Origin: Leishmania donovani
Taxonomy: Eukaryota > Euglenozoa > Kinetoplastea > Trypanosomatida > Trypanosomatidae
Assembly: GCF_000227135.1 (NCBI RefSeq)
Contig: NC_018245.1
Span: 515,041-579,040, forward strand
DNA: 64,000 bases
Direction: 5' to 3'
Shown here: positions 18,671-28,788 of the stretch, one piece after another
Layout: the number at the start of each line of letters is the position of its first letter
Position numbering within the stretch: the first letter of the stretch is position 1
Position numbers and translations under genes: made by a program
The notes under the pieces: model-generated
Seen by the model: the letters and a program-made list of their open reading frames with translations, nothing else
Told to the model about the DNA's origin: nothing
Databases searched by the model: none

Positions 18671-20641
18671 TGCGACTTAACATCGATGCCGGATGCCGTT
18701 TCTGGTGTTTCTGAGCCGTTCTCTTGCTTCGTCTCTCGTACTCCGTACATGTATATGTATACCTAAATACACACATGTATATGCGTACACATGTATGCAT
18801 ATATATATGTCGATATCGATAGCTAGGGGAGGGAAACGCAGAGCTAGCAACCAAAAAGACATAAAAAAACAGAAAACCCTGAACAATGTTGCGCACGGTA
18901 GGCTGAACGGCGAACCTGCTGATTTGATGGAGGTTGTGGGCTGGCACCGCTCTGTGTGCGCGCTTCTTTCGCGTTTATGCGTAGGCCACCACCCTCCACG
19001 CTCTAGTCGTCTTGTACTTTCCCTCTCTTACTGGACACATTATTCGTTTGTATTGATTCTGCACGTATCGCTCAAATATGTCTTCCCCCCTGCATGTTGC
19101 TGATGATGTACGTGCTCAGCAACTTGAAAACGTTCTATTATTATTGTTATTCTTCTCTCTCAGACGATGGTGCGTGTGCTCATTAGGCGACCGCCTGACT
19201 GCCTTTCTCTCCACCACTTTACGCCCCTCCTCCTCTCTCTTAAGGCAATTAGTTGGGGTGGTGACGGCCAAGGTGTGCATATGGGTGACAGAGGAAGAGA
19301 GCAAAACAGGGGGGGGCGGAGGCGGGGGAGGGGAGTGCTGACAATGAGGTGAGAGTATTGGATGGAGAAGGTACTGAGAGCCAGATACATGGAAACGAAG
19401 CGCAGAACGCACTACAGCAAACAACGCAGACAAAATCGGCACGCGCACACGCACGCACACAACTCTCGGCCAAAGAAGGGGCTGAGGCGCGGCAGCTTAT
19501 CGTCTGCAAAATAAAAAAAATACACCAAAGTAATGAGGCAGCAAGGACACAGAAGACGAAGAAGAGTGTGCAGAGTGCGTATGAGGACGCATTCGAAGAC
19601 GACTTCTCTTCTGCACTCTTTCTGCGCGCCGGGTATGTCTGTGGACTCGCTATGTGACTTCGCGCACTCTGACGCGCCCCTCCCCTCCCCTCCCCTCCCC
19701 CTGTAGCTCTGCTCCAGGCTGCAACAAAAGCTGGAAAAGAAAGCACTGCGAACCGCGACCTTATTCTCCCTCTTACCCTCTCTTACATCTCTACGCAGCT
19801 TGACGCTCCCTTTCCTTCTCCTTCCCACCTCCTTACTTCAAACGGATGCACACAAACGCACAAACAAAAGAGGCTGCATGTGCTTTTTGATATTTTGGAC
19901 TGCATCAACGTCTCAAGTCGGGCATTCCGCCTCTCCGCCATTCAGGCTAGGGGGAGGCGATAACTCGCGTTGAGGGCTCTTCACGTGTGTTCCTTACTCT
20001 TGAGCTTCGGTGTTGCTCTGTGAAGCACACAAACAAACAAATTAAAGCCCGCCCTGAACCCTCGAACCCCCCCCTTTCCGCGCTGTCTGCTCGCCGCGCG
20101 CCTGCTCCAGAGGAAACACACAAACAACAACACCAACGCCCAAAAGTCGAGCAAAGGCCTAGGTTGCGACTAGGCAGCCGCTACCGTTCCGTTCGGCTAT
20201 CAAGCCGCCTAGACCATGGATTTGCTTTCCCCCACCGTCTCTGTCTCTCTCCCTGTATCCCTCTCTCACACACAGGATGGAGGGAGAGGGGTGGGGAGGT
20301 TGTCTTTAGCGTACAAAACGAGAACCTTAAACGGGGAACATGGTGGCACGGCGCGCGGGTCTGCGCCCTTCCCCCCTCGCTCCGCACCTCTGCTGCGTAC
20401 GAGATTTTCCCATCTCGCTGAATCGCACGGTAGCTCGCTGACATGGGCAACTTTCCCGCCATCCGTTCCATTTTGAGACGTTGCCTAGGTATCGTTTGAA
20501 CACGCAAGAGCATGCGTTTGGCACTCGGCATGTGCACCCTCGCGGCTGCACTCGCACGTGGCGTAAGCTAAGTGATTAGAAGTCCTATGCTTTGCACTTG
20601 CCCCACTTGCGCTCCCCCTTCCCTAAGGACAGGGAGAGGGC

Positions 20642-21105
20642 ACACCCCTCAGTGCGTGGCATCTCAGGGTCCAGTAACCTCACCATGTGAGGCGACGCCA
20701 TGCAGCAGCAGCCCCCCTCTATCCCCCTGCCGGTGCCGAACCACTTCTGGCGGTGACAGGGTTAAGCACCAACGACGTAAGGGCCGTCAGAGGGTCTCAC
20801 TGCCTTACTGGCGTGAGGGGCCTGAGTGCCACCCCGAGGGGGATGTACACCAGGTGTGGTGACCGGCATGATGGGGGAGCCGCTGTGAGGCGACCTGCGG
20901 AGCCGAGTGTGGGTAGAGTTCGAGCTCGAGGCCGAGGCCGAGGCCGTGCTCAGGTGGCTGAGTGGACGCAGTGCTGTAAGGCGCGTGCCCCCAGGGCTGC
21001 TTGGCACGACGCGATGGTGCCTGCGGCTGTCCCGGGGCGGGGTGTTGGGGGTCGAGTGGCGCTTGACCTCGTGCTGTACGGCAGCGACATGGGCACGGCA
21101 TATGA
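20642..21105 (+). mobile_element. SIDER2-like degenerate retroposon, copy A
   Basis: Begins with the 'ACACCCCTCAGTG' motif shared by copies B and E and shares about 280 bp from 'CACTGCCTTACTGG' (20798) to 'GACATGGGCACG' with all complete copies. Compared with copy B it lacks roughly 120 bp between the 5' block and the common 3' block. It is non-coding and A-rich just after its end. SIDER2 elements are short, extinct retroposons of Leishmania found in 3' UTRs, where they have been linked to mRNA destabilisation; the family assignment is from memory of that motif. Confidence 0.65.
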
Positions 21106-21165
21106 ACACAGAAGAAAAGTAACTTTCCTTCCTCTTTTTGGCTCTCTAACCAGGATATTGGCACT

Positions 21166-21209
21166 CATTGCTGCTTCCTCCCCCTCCCTCTGCCACCGAT
21201 CTCACGAAG
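21166..21209 (+). promoter_or_regulatory. Candidate trans-splice acceptor, NAA60-like gene
   Basis: The pyrimidine stretch 21170-21203 has its first AG at 21208-21209, only about 100 bp downstream of SIDER2 copy A. The 5' UTR would be 111 nt. Confidence 0.5.
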
Positions 21210-21320
21210 GAACTCGTGCTGATGATGCTGGCGTAGTGAGGACATCAAGAAGAGCGAGAGATAATACACCATTAAGAATAACCCGTAGCCCCCCTCCCCC
21301 GGTTCATTTACACTGCAACA

Positions 21321-23441
21321 ATGACCTTCTCGCCAACAGCGACGCCGCACGCCGCGTCGACAGGCGCTTCTAGCGAGAGTGTAGAGGTATATCGACGCTA
21401 CCCTGCACCGGAGACGGTGCAGCTGCCCGTTAAAGCTACTGCCATCACTACCACCGCCACCAGTACTGCAGGCGTGTCGTCGTCGCCGTTGTCCTCGACG
21501 GGTGCATGCAGCGGCACTGAAGCTACGACGGCCGCGCCTGAATCGACCACTTGCGCCTCGCTCCGGCTGCGCTGGGGTGTGCAGGCGACGGAGCTCCGCA
21601 GACTGTATGAGATGCACAAGGACGCGTACCCTATCAACTACACCGCCTCCTACTACGAGTGGCTGCTGGACCACGATGCCTGTATGGGCCTGATGGCACT
21701 GGTGACCCAGGAGACGTACCGGGAGTGGATACAGCGCTGGAGGGAGACGAAGGGCAATACGCCGAAGACGGTGGCCACGCAGACGGCAAGTGCTGCGTCG
21801 TCATCGTCTTCGCCTTCGTCCGCTTCCACAGCACCGCCGGTTCCGCCACCGGTCTCTGAGTGCAGCATGACTGCTGAGGCTCTGCAGGAATGCGCGCAAG
21901 TAGAGAGCATCATCGCGGAGCAGGAGCGCATTGCTGCTGGCAAGGCGGCCGATAGTACTCACAAGGGCACAAAATCGTTGCGCAACAGCGACGGCAGCGA
22001 CTCGGCCGCACACACTGTGGTGGTGGGTTTTATCATTGGCCAGATCGCCTACGCACGCCACGACGCGGGCCACCTTCTCTCGAACCCCACTGCCTACATC
22101 GGCTCTTTCGCTGTCGACCCACCCTTTCAGACCTGCGGCGTGGGGCACGCGCTGCTGCAGCGCTTCGTCACGTACGTGACACAGCAGCGCCCCGTGTACG
22201 CGCAGGACTACTTGCACTATGACAAGCGGAAGCTGATTGCGCTGCTGGCGGACGCACAGGTCAAGAAGCGCAAAGCAGGGGTGAGGACACTACTCGGCGG
22301 AACCTCTGCGTCCGCCGCGGGTGGCACATGCGAGGACGGCGGAGATGGCACTCGACACAAGAGCTATGCTCCATCAGACGGCCCTCTGCCGCCGCCGATT
22401 TCCTCTGCTGCGCCGTCCCAGTCATCGAGCCGCGCTCAAGCCCACTCCTCCATCTTCCAGAATCTCCTCACGTACCTGCCAGAGCTGCAGAGCTGGATCG
22501 AAGATCGGCAGGCACGCCTCCGACTGCGGAATTGTGGCCTGACCGAAGAAGAGATTGACGAGCGGCGCTTCCGTGATCGGCTGGCGCCAGATGTCCTCAC
22601 AGACGAGGAGGCGGACGAGGTGCGCCGTGAGGCACGTCGCTTCGTCGTCCAGACCGGTGTGCGAGACGTCTGGCTGCACTGTCTGCCTGGCAACCTCAAA
22701 GCCACCACCTTCTACGCCCACCGCGGCTTTGTGCTGCACCGCGTGCTGAAGGCGTACTACGACATTGACGGCGCTCCATACGATGCCCTCCTCCTGCATT
22801 ACGTCTGCGGAAATGATGGGTCCGCTGCCTCGCCAGGCGCGTCAGCAGAGCTCTCCTCTACAGTGGCGACCGACGCACCGAGTGGGATGAACCGTGTGGT
22901 AAACCGGCTGGAAAACCGTGCAGCGCCGGAGGAGGATGCGACCAACCCGGATGGCGCTGCTCCTTTGACCGCTGCAGCGCCTGCGTCTTTGCCCCCGCCA
23001 CTGTCCTCATTGACGGGTCTCCGCCGCCGCCGTGTAGCATCACCGGTAAGGGAGGACATCGGCTCAACAACAGCCGCTGCTGCTTTGACTGAGGCAGACA
23101 GGGCCGCCATATCAGCCCCCACCCCCGCCACTCCCGCTACTGCGGCAGACGCATCGGCGGAGAAGGCCACGCCGGCGAAACAGATCTCTCTGCAGACGGC
23201 CTCGTGGCTGTCTCCTCGCACGTACCCCATGGTGGCCGATATAATCCTGTGCACGGCGGAAAAGGGTCAGGAGGAGTGGCGACGACGCACAGATCCAAAA
23301 GACTCTGGCGACGAGGCACAGCAGCGGCTAGGGTGTTGGGAGATGGCGCGCGAGGTTGTTTTCGTCGCCAACGCCTTTGGGCTGCTATGTGCCGTGCTGT
23401 GGCTCGCCTACAACGTTGTGGTGGAGGGAAAGGTGTTGTAG
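21321..23441 (+). CDS. N-alpha-acetyltransferase, NAA60 (NatF)-like, membrane-anchored, with large GNAT insertion
   Basis: Encodes 706 residues. 'LRRLYEMHKDAYPINYTASYYEWLL' (about residues 93-117) resembles the NAA60 N-terminal 'FPIxYPxxWY' region. The GNAT core follows: a beta strand around 'VVVGFIIGQIAY', 'YIGSFAVDPPFQTCGVG' with the acetyl-CoA loop Q270-x-x-G-x-G275, and after an insertion of about 160 residues the second half 'DVWLHCLPGNLKATTFYAHRGF' (from about residue 447). That block, followed by a Tyr-Tyr-rich strand, is typical of NAA60/NAA50 enzymes. A hydrophobic segment near the C-terminus ('FVANAFGLLCAVLWLAYNVVV') would anchor it in a membrane, as in human NAA60 on the Golgi. Expected role: acetylating N-termini of membrane proteins facing the cytosol. 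Ala/Ser-rich linkers lengthen it well beyond the usual 240 residues. Confidence 0.72.
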   Translation: MTFSPTATPHAASTGASSESVEVYRRYPAPETVQLPVKATAITTTATSTAGVSSSPLSSTGACSGTEATTAAPESTTCASLRLRWGVQATELRRLYEMHKDAYPINYTASYYEWLLDHDACMGLMALVTQETYREWIQRWRETKGNTPKTVATQTASAASSSSSPSSASTAPPVPPPVSECSMTAEALQECAQVESIIAEQERIAAGKAADSTHKGTKSLRNSDGSDSAAHTVVVGFIIGQIAYARHDAGHLLSNPTAYIGSFAVDPPFQTCGVGHALLQRFVTYVTQQRPVYAQDYLHYDKRKLIALLADAQVKKRKAGVRTLLGGTSASAAGGTCEDGGDGTRHKSYAPSDGPLPPPISSAAPSQSSSRAQAHSSIFQNLLTYLPELQSWIEDRQARLRLRNCGLTEEEIDERRFRDRLAPDVLTDEEADEVRREARRFVVQTGVRDVWLHCLPGNLKATTFYAHRGFVLHRVLKAYYDIDGAPYDALLLHYVCGNDGSAASPGASAELSSTVATDAPSGMNRVVNRLENRAAPEEDATNPDGAAPLTAAAPASLPPPLSSLTGLRRRRVASPVREDIGSTTAAAALTEADRAAISAPTPATPATAADASAEKATPAKQISLQTASWLSPRTYPMVADIILCTAEKGQEEWRRRTDPKDSGDEAQQRLGCWEMAREVVFVANAFGLLCAVLWLAYNVVVEGKVL

Positions 23442-24381
23442 AGCGAGTAAAAGAGGACGGCGATGCTGAAAGCGCGCGACTGTGCCTGCAGGGCGTGGGC
23501 GTGCTCACTAGCTTGCGCGCCGCCGCCGGCGGCTCTCGGAGGATGGGAGAATGAGGCGCTGGACGTTGCTCCCCGCACTCGGTCGAGCTGCTGGTGTATG
23601 CATACATTCAACCAGCCTAGAGGTAACAAAAAACAGCCACGAGGACCGCCAAGTCAGCGAACAAGTAATGATGCAAAGCATGGATGGGACCGCCGTCTCA
23701 GTTGTTTGTTCTTCTCCCTCTCACAAGGAGGTCGACATGCGGGGCCGCGGCGCACAGGTGATTTAGCGATACGTATGCGGGCAGCGAGGATGTGCGCGGC
23801 AGGAATGGCGAACGTATGCTTTGCACTCTCCACAACACCACTCCCTCATCGATACACACGCCTTCTGCGCAGCGCCCTCCTCCCTCCCTGCACCCTCGGA
23901 CTCACTTCACCGTCTTGCAACGCCCTTCTCTTTTTGGTCATGCGTGCCCACTTCGCGTGGCTCTTTGGGCGACCCCCACCGCGGCCGGCACCCCCCTTCC
24001 CCCTCTCTTTGCACCTCCGCCCACGTCACCACGCCACTGCCACACACACTCCTCTTCACCGCTAGTCGAAACGAGAAGAGACCGAAGGCGAACAGACAAG
24101 AGCAACACCAAAAGCACAGTTTGTGTTGCGTGTGACGATACATACGAAGAGAGAGGCTCCTTCCGTGGAGAGCGCGTGCGCCTCTCTCTTTTTCTCTCTC
24201 GTTGTCTTCTGCTCTCCGCCCCGCCACGTTGTCTTCGCCTTCCCTCTTCGGGCGTGTCTGCATTCGTGCGTCTTGGCGTGCGCGGTCCCGCTCTTCTCCT
24301 TTCCTCGCTCTTTTGCCCCTTTCCCTGCGGTTTCGCCTGCTTCTGTTCATCCTTTTCTTCTCTCCTCCGCCGTTTGGTCTG
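23442..24381. other. Spacer before the PCS-like gene
   Basis: No supported gene. The last 210 bases are almost pure pyrimidine-rich sequence and contain no AG dinucleotide (24173-24415). Confidence 0.7.
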
Positions 24382-24417
24382 ATGCCGTCCGGCGTCGCCC
24401 CGTCCCTCGCTGGCCAG
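24181..24417 (+). promoter_or_regulatory. Extended polypyrimidine tract; first AG lies inside the annotated ORF
   Basis: From 24173 to 24415 there is no AG. The first AG after this tract is 24416-24417, downstream of the first ATG (24382) of the next gene. If the usual first-AG rule holds, the mRNA would begin after that ATG and translation would start at the next in-frame ATG, 24529. Confidence 0.5.
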
Positions 24418-27400
24418 CCGCCACCCTCGCGCTTGGAGGCGCCCCACATAAGCGACAAGAGCACCGCACCAGCGCTGCCCCCCCGGGCCAATGACACCAA
24501 GAACGCACCGCCGGCGAATTCGAATCCCATGAAGCAGATGACGCGTGTGAGGCTGAACCCGACGACGCGCGTCGCCTCGGTGCCAATGTCGCTGGTGCCG
24601 CCGTACGTGGACGTGCCCCCGGGCAACGGCTTTCGGGCCGGCTTCGTGCCGCGCGCCGCGACGACCACGCCTACCTCTGCGCCACAGACCCACAGTGACC
24701 ATCACCAGGTGGTTGAGGCCGTGCAGGCAGCCTATGAGAAGACGGAGGCTCACCTCAAGGCGATCGAGGCAAAGCTGAATCTCCTGCACGAAGAGATGCA
24801 GCAAACGCCGTCACCGGCGATGTCGCGCGAGGCACCGACGGAGACGCTGAGCAGCAATGCGACAGCCCAGAATGTGCTCGACTCTCTCGCCCCCATCGCG
24901 ACAACCGGTGCGTCAGGCAGCAAGGCCGCGGCGAATCATCATCTGCAGCCGATTCCGTCTGCAATGGCGACGTCGCTCCCGCCCGTCCCACTGACACCGA
25001 CGCCGAGGCCGACCGGAGTAGCGAGGTCGAAGATTTCCGCTGCCGCGGCAGCCGTCATGGAACCCCTCGCCACTGCTGCAGCTGCTGCATCAGCCACTGC
25101 GAGAGCTGACCGGCAACGTGACCTGCTACACCCTCACTTCTTCGTCGACGACGCTGACATGCTCGACACCCCCCACGCCAGCATCGGCAGCAACTCGTCT
25201 TCGAACGAGTCCAGCGACAGCAGCAGTGATGCAGGTCACGCGTTGCCGAATGGTGCGCGCCCACCCGCCCAGACGCCGGCTGCGGCTACAGACTGCAGCG
25301 AGCCCAGCAACAGGACAGCGGCTCCGGCGCGGCAGAGAGTCGACCTCAAAGATGTCTCGCATGCGAACGCGTGGTCCTCGGCTGACGCCGCTAGTGATCG
25401 CCGGGCGATGAGGTTCAGCGAGGGAGGTGAAAGAACGAGGACAGCACACGCCTTTCCTGCTTCGCTGTCGTCGACCACGCCGCCTGCCCACAGGGGTTCC
25501 ACCTGCGGCACCGGAGAGACAGGCGAGGTGGTGGCAGTGGGTCGTGAGTTTCGCCAATCCTCCACACAGGCGAGTACGATGACAGGTGCGAAGGCGTGCT
25601 TCTCTGTTGGAGAGTCTGTCAACCACGCGGTCGACAGCGCCCAGGCTGTCGACGGGCTCAGGAGCGTGACGCGCCACCAAGCTAAGGTCGTGAAGCACGT
25701 ACGAGAAAACTTCTTCGCGCCGATCCCACGCTTCGATGATGTGCTTCCGCGCAACAAGGCGGGTCTGTTTGACAAGCACGACGTCGAAAAGCTACTTCTA
25801 CCCGGCGCTCCGTGCTCGTGGCTGTGCTGTGCGTCGCTGGCCATCAGCTACGTGTCGGGGGTGCCGACGCCCGTGGAGAAGGTGCTGCGTGCAAACCGCA
25901 TGGGTGTGCACTACATCTCCTTGCCTACCATCACGCTGGCGGAGCTCTTCGACGTCGTGAGCGACTACATCCACATCTGCTACCACCGCACCGCGGTGCA
26001 TAACAGCAGCTGCACGGAGGACGAATTCGAGGACGACGAGGAGGCGGCGCGGTGCCTGAGTGAGGACGAATTAAGGCAGCTGGCGCACGTTCACTGCGAA
26101 ATGGCCACCTTCGACAAAGAAGTGCTAGACCCGGAGTCTGGCGAGGACATGCAGGGCATGGGTGAGCACCCGCCCATCACGAACCCGACACAGCTCCGCA
26201 AGGAGCTGCTGCTTCACCTTGGAGAGGAGAAGTCGATGTACATTTTCTACTACAACCCACACGTGCTGGAGCAGGCCCAGCTGCGGCTGCGCAGCAACCA
26301 GTGCGACACCGAGGAGGAGGCGGCCGCGATTATGGCGACCGCCCGCTTTTCCGCCAACGCGGCCGGCCTGTTCGGCATTCTGCTGGACTTTGACCCCGTG
26401 TGCCACGAGGTGAAGGTGCTGACACCGTACCTTTCTGCGGAGCAGCGTCCGCTGCACTTCAAGGGCGACGAGGGCGTGGTGAGCGAGGACGAGGAGGGGG
26501 GCCACGCGCGGCACAACATTCGCCGTTTTGCCAGCACCTTTTCGAACCTCGTGATGGAGGAGCAGCTGGTGAGCCTGCACGCACTCTACGAGTCGGTTCA
26601 GCCGGCGGACAAGTACTTGGGCCTCTCGCGCGGTTTTGTGCGCGTCTTCAAGAGCGAGTCTTTCCCGCCAAAGGTGCCGTCCATGTTCCCACTCTTTGTG
26701 CTGGACGGCAGCAGCGCCGGCGGCCTCATGACAAGTGTGCTGGACGTGAAGATTGCGCCGCACGTTCTGGGCCTCGCCATGCTGCACCACCTCTCGGTGA
26801 CTTTCCTCCTGACGGACTCAGCGCGTCGCAAGCAGAGTAGCCGCAATCTGCTTGGCAAGACGAACGTATGCGACGTCAAGCTGCGCGGCATTCCGCTGAC
26901 GAAGGTGTGCCAGCAGCTGCGGCTGCCGCTGTCCATGATTGTGTGTGAAAGTAACAAAGGCTCCATCGAGATGGCATACGTGTGGTATCACGTCTTCCTC
27001 CAGCAGCTGCAGATCGACCAGGACGTGCGCATCGGCCTCATCCTACCTTCCCGTCGCGATGGCGCCGCAGATGGGCAGCCCAACATCACCGATACTCAGT
27101 TTGTCCATCATCTGCGGCTCATGGTCGAGTCGAAGAGCGTGATGCTCATCAGCTTCGACATCAACATCGCCTTGAACGTGCGCATCGATGCCAGGAGCGA
27201 TCCGGCGCACTTTGCGATCGTCATCGGCGTGGATGAGGAGCGCGGCGTTGTTCGGCTGGCGGATGTGAACGTGAAGCGGTTCCGCAAGACGTGGCACATT
27301 CCGATCTCGCGCCTGTACAACGCCGTCATGGGCTACGGCTATATCGTTGCTTCGAAGAGTAGGAAGGTCATCAAATCCCTAAAGGGGAAGCACTTCCACG

Positions 27401-28788
27401 AGAACGCGCTTCAGCGCGCGCGCAACTTCCTACCCCCGCCAACTCCGGCGGCGTACCAGCGCTTCGAGTACCCCTCCTGCCCGTACCCGCTGACCGTGCT
27501 GGCCGATGCCGTAGAACGATTGGGCTTCGCGGGAACGAACGTGGAGCGCTTTCTCAACTTCTGCGGCTTCCACATCTCCTACTTCTTATCACCGAATATG
27601 CCGCTCGAGGGGGCCGCGCTTGTGATCCAGAACTACTCCCACTACGCCCTCGATGACGCCGTGAGCGTGACGACGACGCACTACGACTTCTACGAGGGGA
27701 ACCTACCGCCTAAAGAGGAGGCCGCTGAGGCGGACGGGACGCCCACATACCCGGTGCGTTCAGAGGCGGACCTACTGGAGTCTATTCAGTATGCCATCGC
27801 CGAGCCTGAAAAGCGCAAGCTGATCGTGAAGTACGACGTGAATGTTCTGCAGGCGGATGAGACCGTGTGGAACGGTAAAAGTGGCAACAGCTTCGCTTTT
27901 GTCATGGACTACGTGGCGTCGAAGAGGATGGTAGTGCTCTCCGATGCGAGCCCGTCCTCTTTCTACCGCTCTTTCGCCTGCCCCTTGGCGGTGCTGTTTA
28001 AGGCCGTGTGCAGCTGGGACAGTGTCAGCCTCCGCGCGCACGGGACGATTCTGCTGACAACGGAGGTGACGCAGGAGTCGGTGCACGAGGACACGAAGGG
28101 CTACGACATGGCACACGCCCTCGTGCACCACCCCTTCAAGCCCATGTTCTCAGCGGTCTGCTCCTGCCTGGCACTCGCGTCGACGGAGATGATGATGAAC
28201 ATCGAGACCCCCAGGCTTCTCGGCGGCGCCCCGATCAGCGTCGAGGATGATGATGGGAAGTACAAGCGCTACAACAACATATTTTCCGCCGAGGACTTCC
28301 TTTACGCACTGCCCTCCTTCAGTGTGTGTGAATGGCGTATGCAGGCGGTGGACATCCAGGACATAGGAAGCATGGCCAACAGTGCGTTCGCGAAGCTGAA
28401 GCTGCCGCTGCGCGCCGTGGATGTGCTTCAGGAGCAGGGGTCCGACTCTAGCACCGACCCGAAAGCGCTGCTGCGCGCCTGCAGCGGTATCAGCGGTCTA
28501 CAGACTATCACCCTCGTCACCTACGATGCGGGCATGCTGCACGGCGCTCCAGGCTCATCCGCGGGCCTCGTGAACCGTGTGCGCCTTTTCGACGACGAGA
28601 ACGAGGAGGCGACGGCGAAGCCGATAGTGCCAGGCGCGCCGAAGAACAGCGTGGGCTCCGTGCAGTTGCTGGAGGGCGATCCGTGCCGCTGGGGCGCGTG
28701 CTTCGAGCGCTCTGCCGAGGAGCTAATGCGCGCCATCAAGGGCATCTATCGCGTAGAGGAGGCCATGGAAAAGGACGCGGTTGGATGA
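24382..28788 (+). CDS. Large protein with four diverged phytochelatin-synthase-like (papain-fold) units
   Basis: Encodes 1,468 residues from ATG 24382 (1,419 if ATG 24529 is used). Residues 1-440 are low-complexity with a short coiled coil near 109-142. The rest reads as four diverged units. Unit 2 carries 'HFAIVIGVDEERGVVRLADV', with H943 and D961 18 residues apart, followed by a basic/Phe segment and 'WHIP'. Plant phytochelatin synthase has the same spacing, H162-D180, and the same D-V-x-x-x-x-F...W-x-x-P layout (from memory). Unit 3 keeps the Asp (D1188) but has S1170 for His. Unit 1 has L663/T681 and unit 4 has E1431 at the Asp position. Cys candidates lie in unit 1 (C478, C482, C483), unit 3 (C1033) and unit 4 (C1260, C1262), but the matching stretch of unit 2 ('GSSAGGLM') has none. 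No unit shows a complete Cys-His-Asp triad. Function unknown; the family call is inference. Confidence 0.5.
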   Translation: MPSGVAPSLAGQPPPSRLEAPHISDKSTAPALPPRANDTKNAPPANSNPMKQMTRVRLNPTTRVASVPMSLVPPYVDVPPGNGFRAGFVPRAATTTPTSAPQTHSDHHQVVEAVQAAYEKTEAHLKAIEAKLNLLHEEMQQTPSPAMSREAPTETLSSNATAQNVLDSLAPIATTGASGSKAAANHHLQPIPSAMATSLPPVPLTPTPRPTGVARSKISAAAAAVMEPLATAAAAASATARADRQRDLLHPHFFVDDADMLDTPHASIGSNSSSNESSDSSSDAGHALPNGARPPAQTPAAATDCSEPSNRTAAPARQRVDLKDVSHANAWSSADAASDRRAMRFSEGGERTRTAHAFPASLSSTTPPAHRGSTCGTGETGEVVAVGREFRQSSTQASTMTGAKACFSVGESVNHAVDSAQAVDGLRSVTRHQAKVVKHVRENFFAPIPRFDDVLPRNKAGLFDKHDVEKLLLPGAPCSWLCCASLAISYVSGVPTPVEKVLRANRMGVHYISLPTITLAELFDVVSDYIHICYHRTAVHNSSCTEDEFEDDEEAARCLSEDELRQLAHVHCEMATFDKEVLDPESGEDMQGMGEHPPITNPTQLRKELLLHLGEEKSMYIFYYNPHVLEQAQLRLRSNQCDTEEEAAAIMATARFSANAAGLFGILLDFDPVCHEVKVLTPYLSAEQRPLHFKGDEGVVSEDEEGGHARHNIRRFASTFSNLVMEEQLVSLHALYESVQPADKYLGLSRGFVRVFKSESFPPKVPSMFPLFVLDGSSAGGLMTSVLDVKIAPHVLGLAMLHHLSVTFLLTDSARRKQSSRNLLGKTNVCDVKLRGIPLTKVCQQLRLPLSMIVCESNKGSIEMAYVWYHVFLQQLQIDQDVRIGLILPSRRDGAADGQPNITDTQFVHHLRLMVESKSVMLISFDINIALNVRIDARSDPAHFAIVIGVDEERGVVRLADVNVKRFRKTWHIPISRLYNAVMGYGYIVASKSRKVIKSLKGKHFHENALQRARNFLPPPTPAAYQRFEYPSCPYPLTVLADAVERLGFAGTNVERFLNFCGFHISYFLSPNMPLEGAALVIQNYSHYALDDAVSVTTTHYDFYEGNLPPKEEAAEADGTPTYPVRSEADLLESIQYAIAEPEKRKLIVKYDVNVLQADETVWNGKSGNSFAFVMDYVASKRMVVLSDASPSSFYRSFACPLAVLFKAVCSWDSVSLRAHGTILLTTEVTQESVHEDTKGYDMAHALVHHPFKPMFSAVCSCLALASTEMMMNIETPRLLGGAPISVEDDDGKYKRYNNIFSAEDFLYALPSFSVCEWRMQAVDIQDIGSMANSAFAKLKLPLRAVDVLQEQGSDSSTDPKALLRACSGISGLQTITLVTYDAGMLHGAPGSSAGLVNRVRLFDDENEEATAKPIVPGAPKNSVGSVQLLEGDPCRWGACFERSAEELMRAIKGIYRVEEAMEKDAVG

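Larger units (their letters stand above)
17615..21320. other. Spacer: carrier-2 3' UTR with hairpin and SIDER2 copy
   Basis: No supported gene in 3.7 kb. It contains a perfect 19-bp-arm inverted repeat at 18631-18670, an AT-rich patch near 18765-18810, AU-rich 'TTATTATTGTTATT'-type sequence near 19136-19150 and a SIDER2-like element at 20642-21105. Confidence 0.7.
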
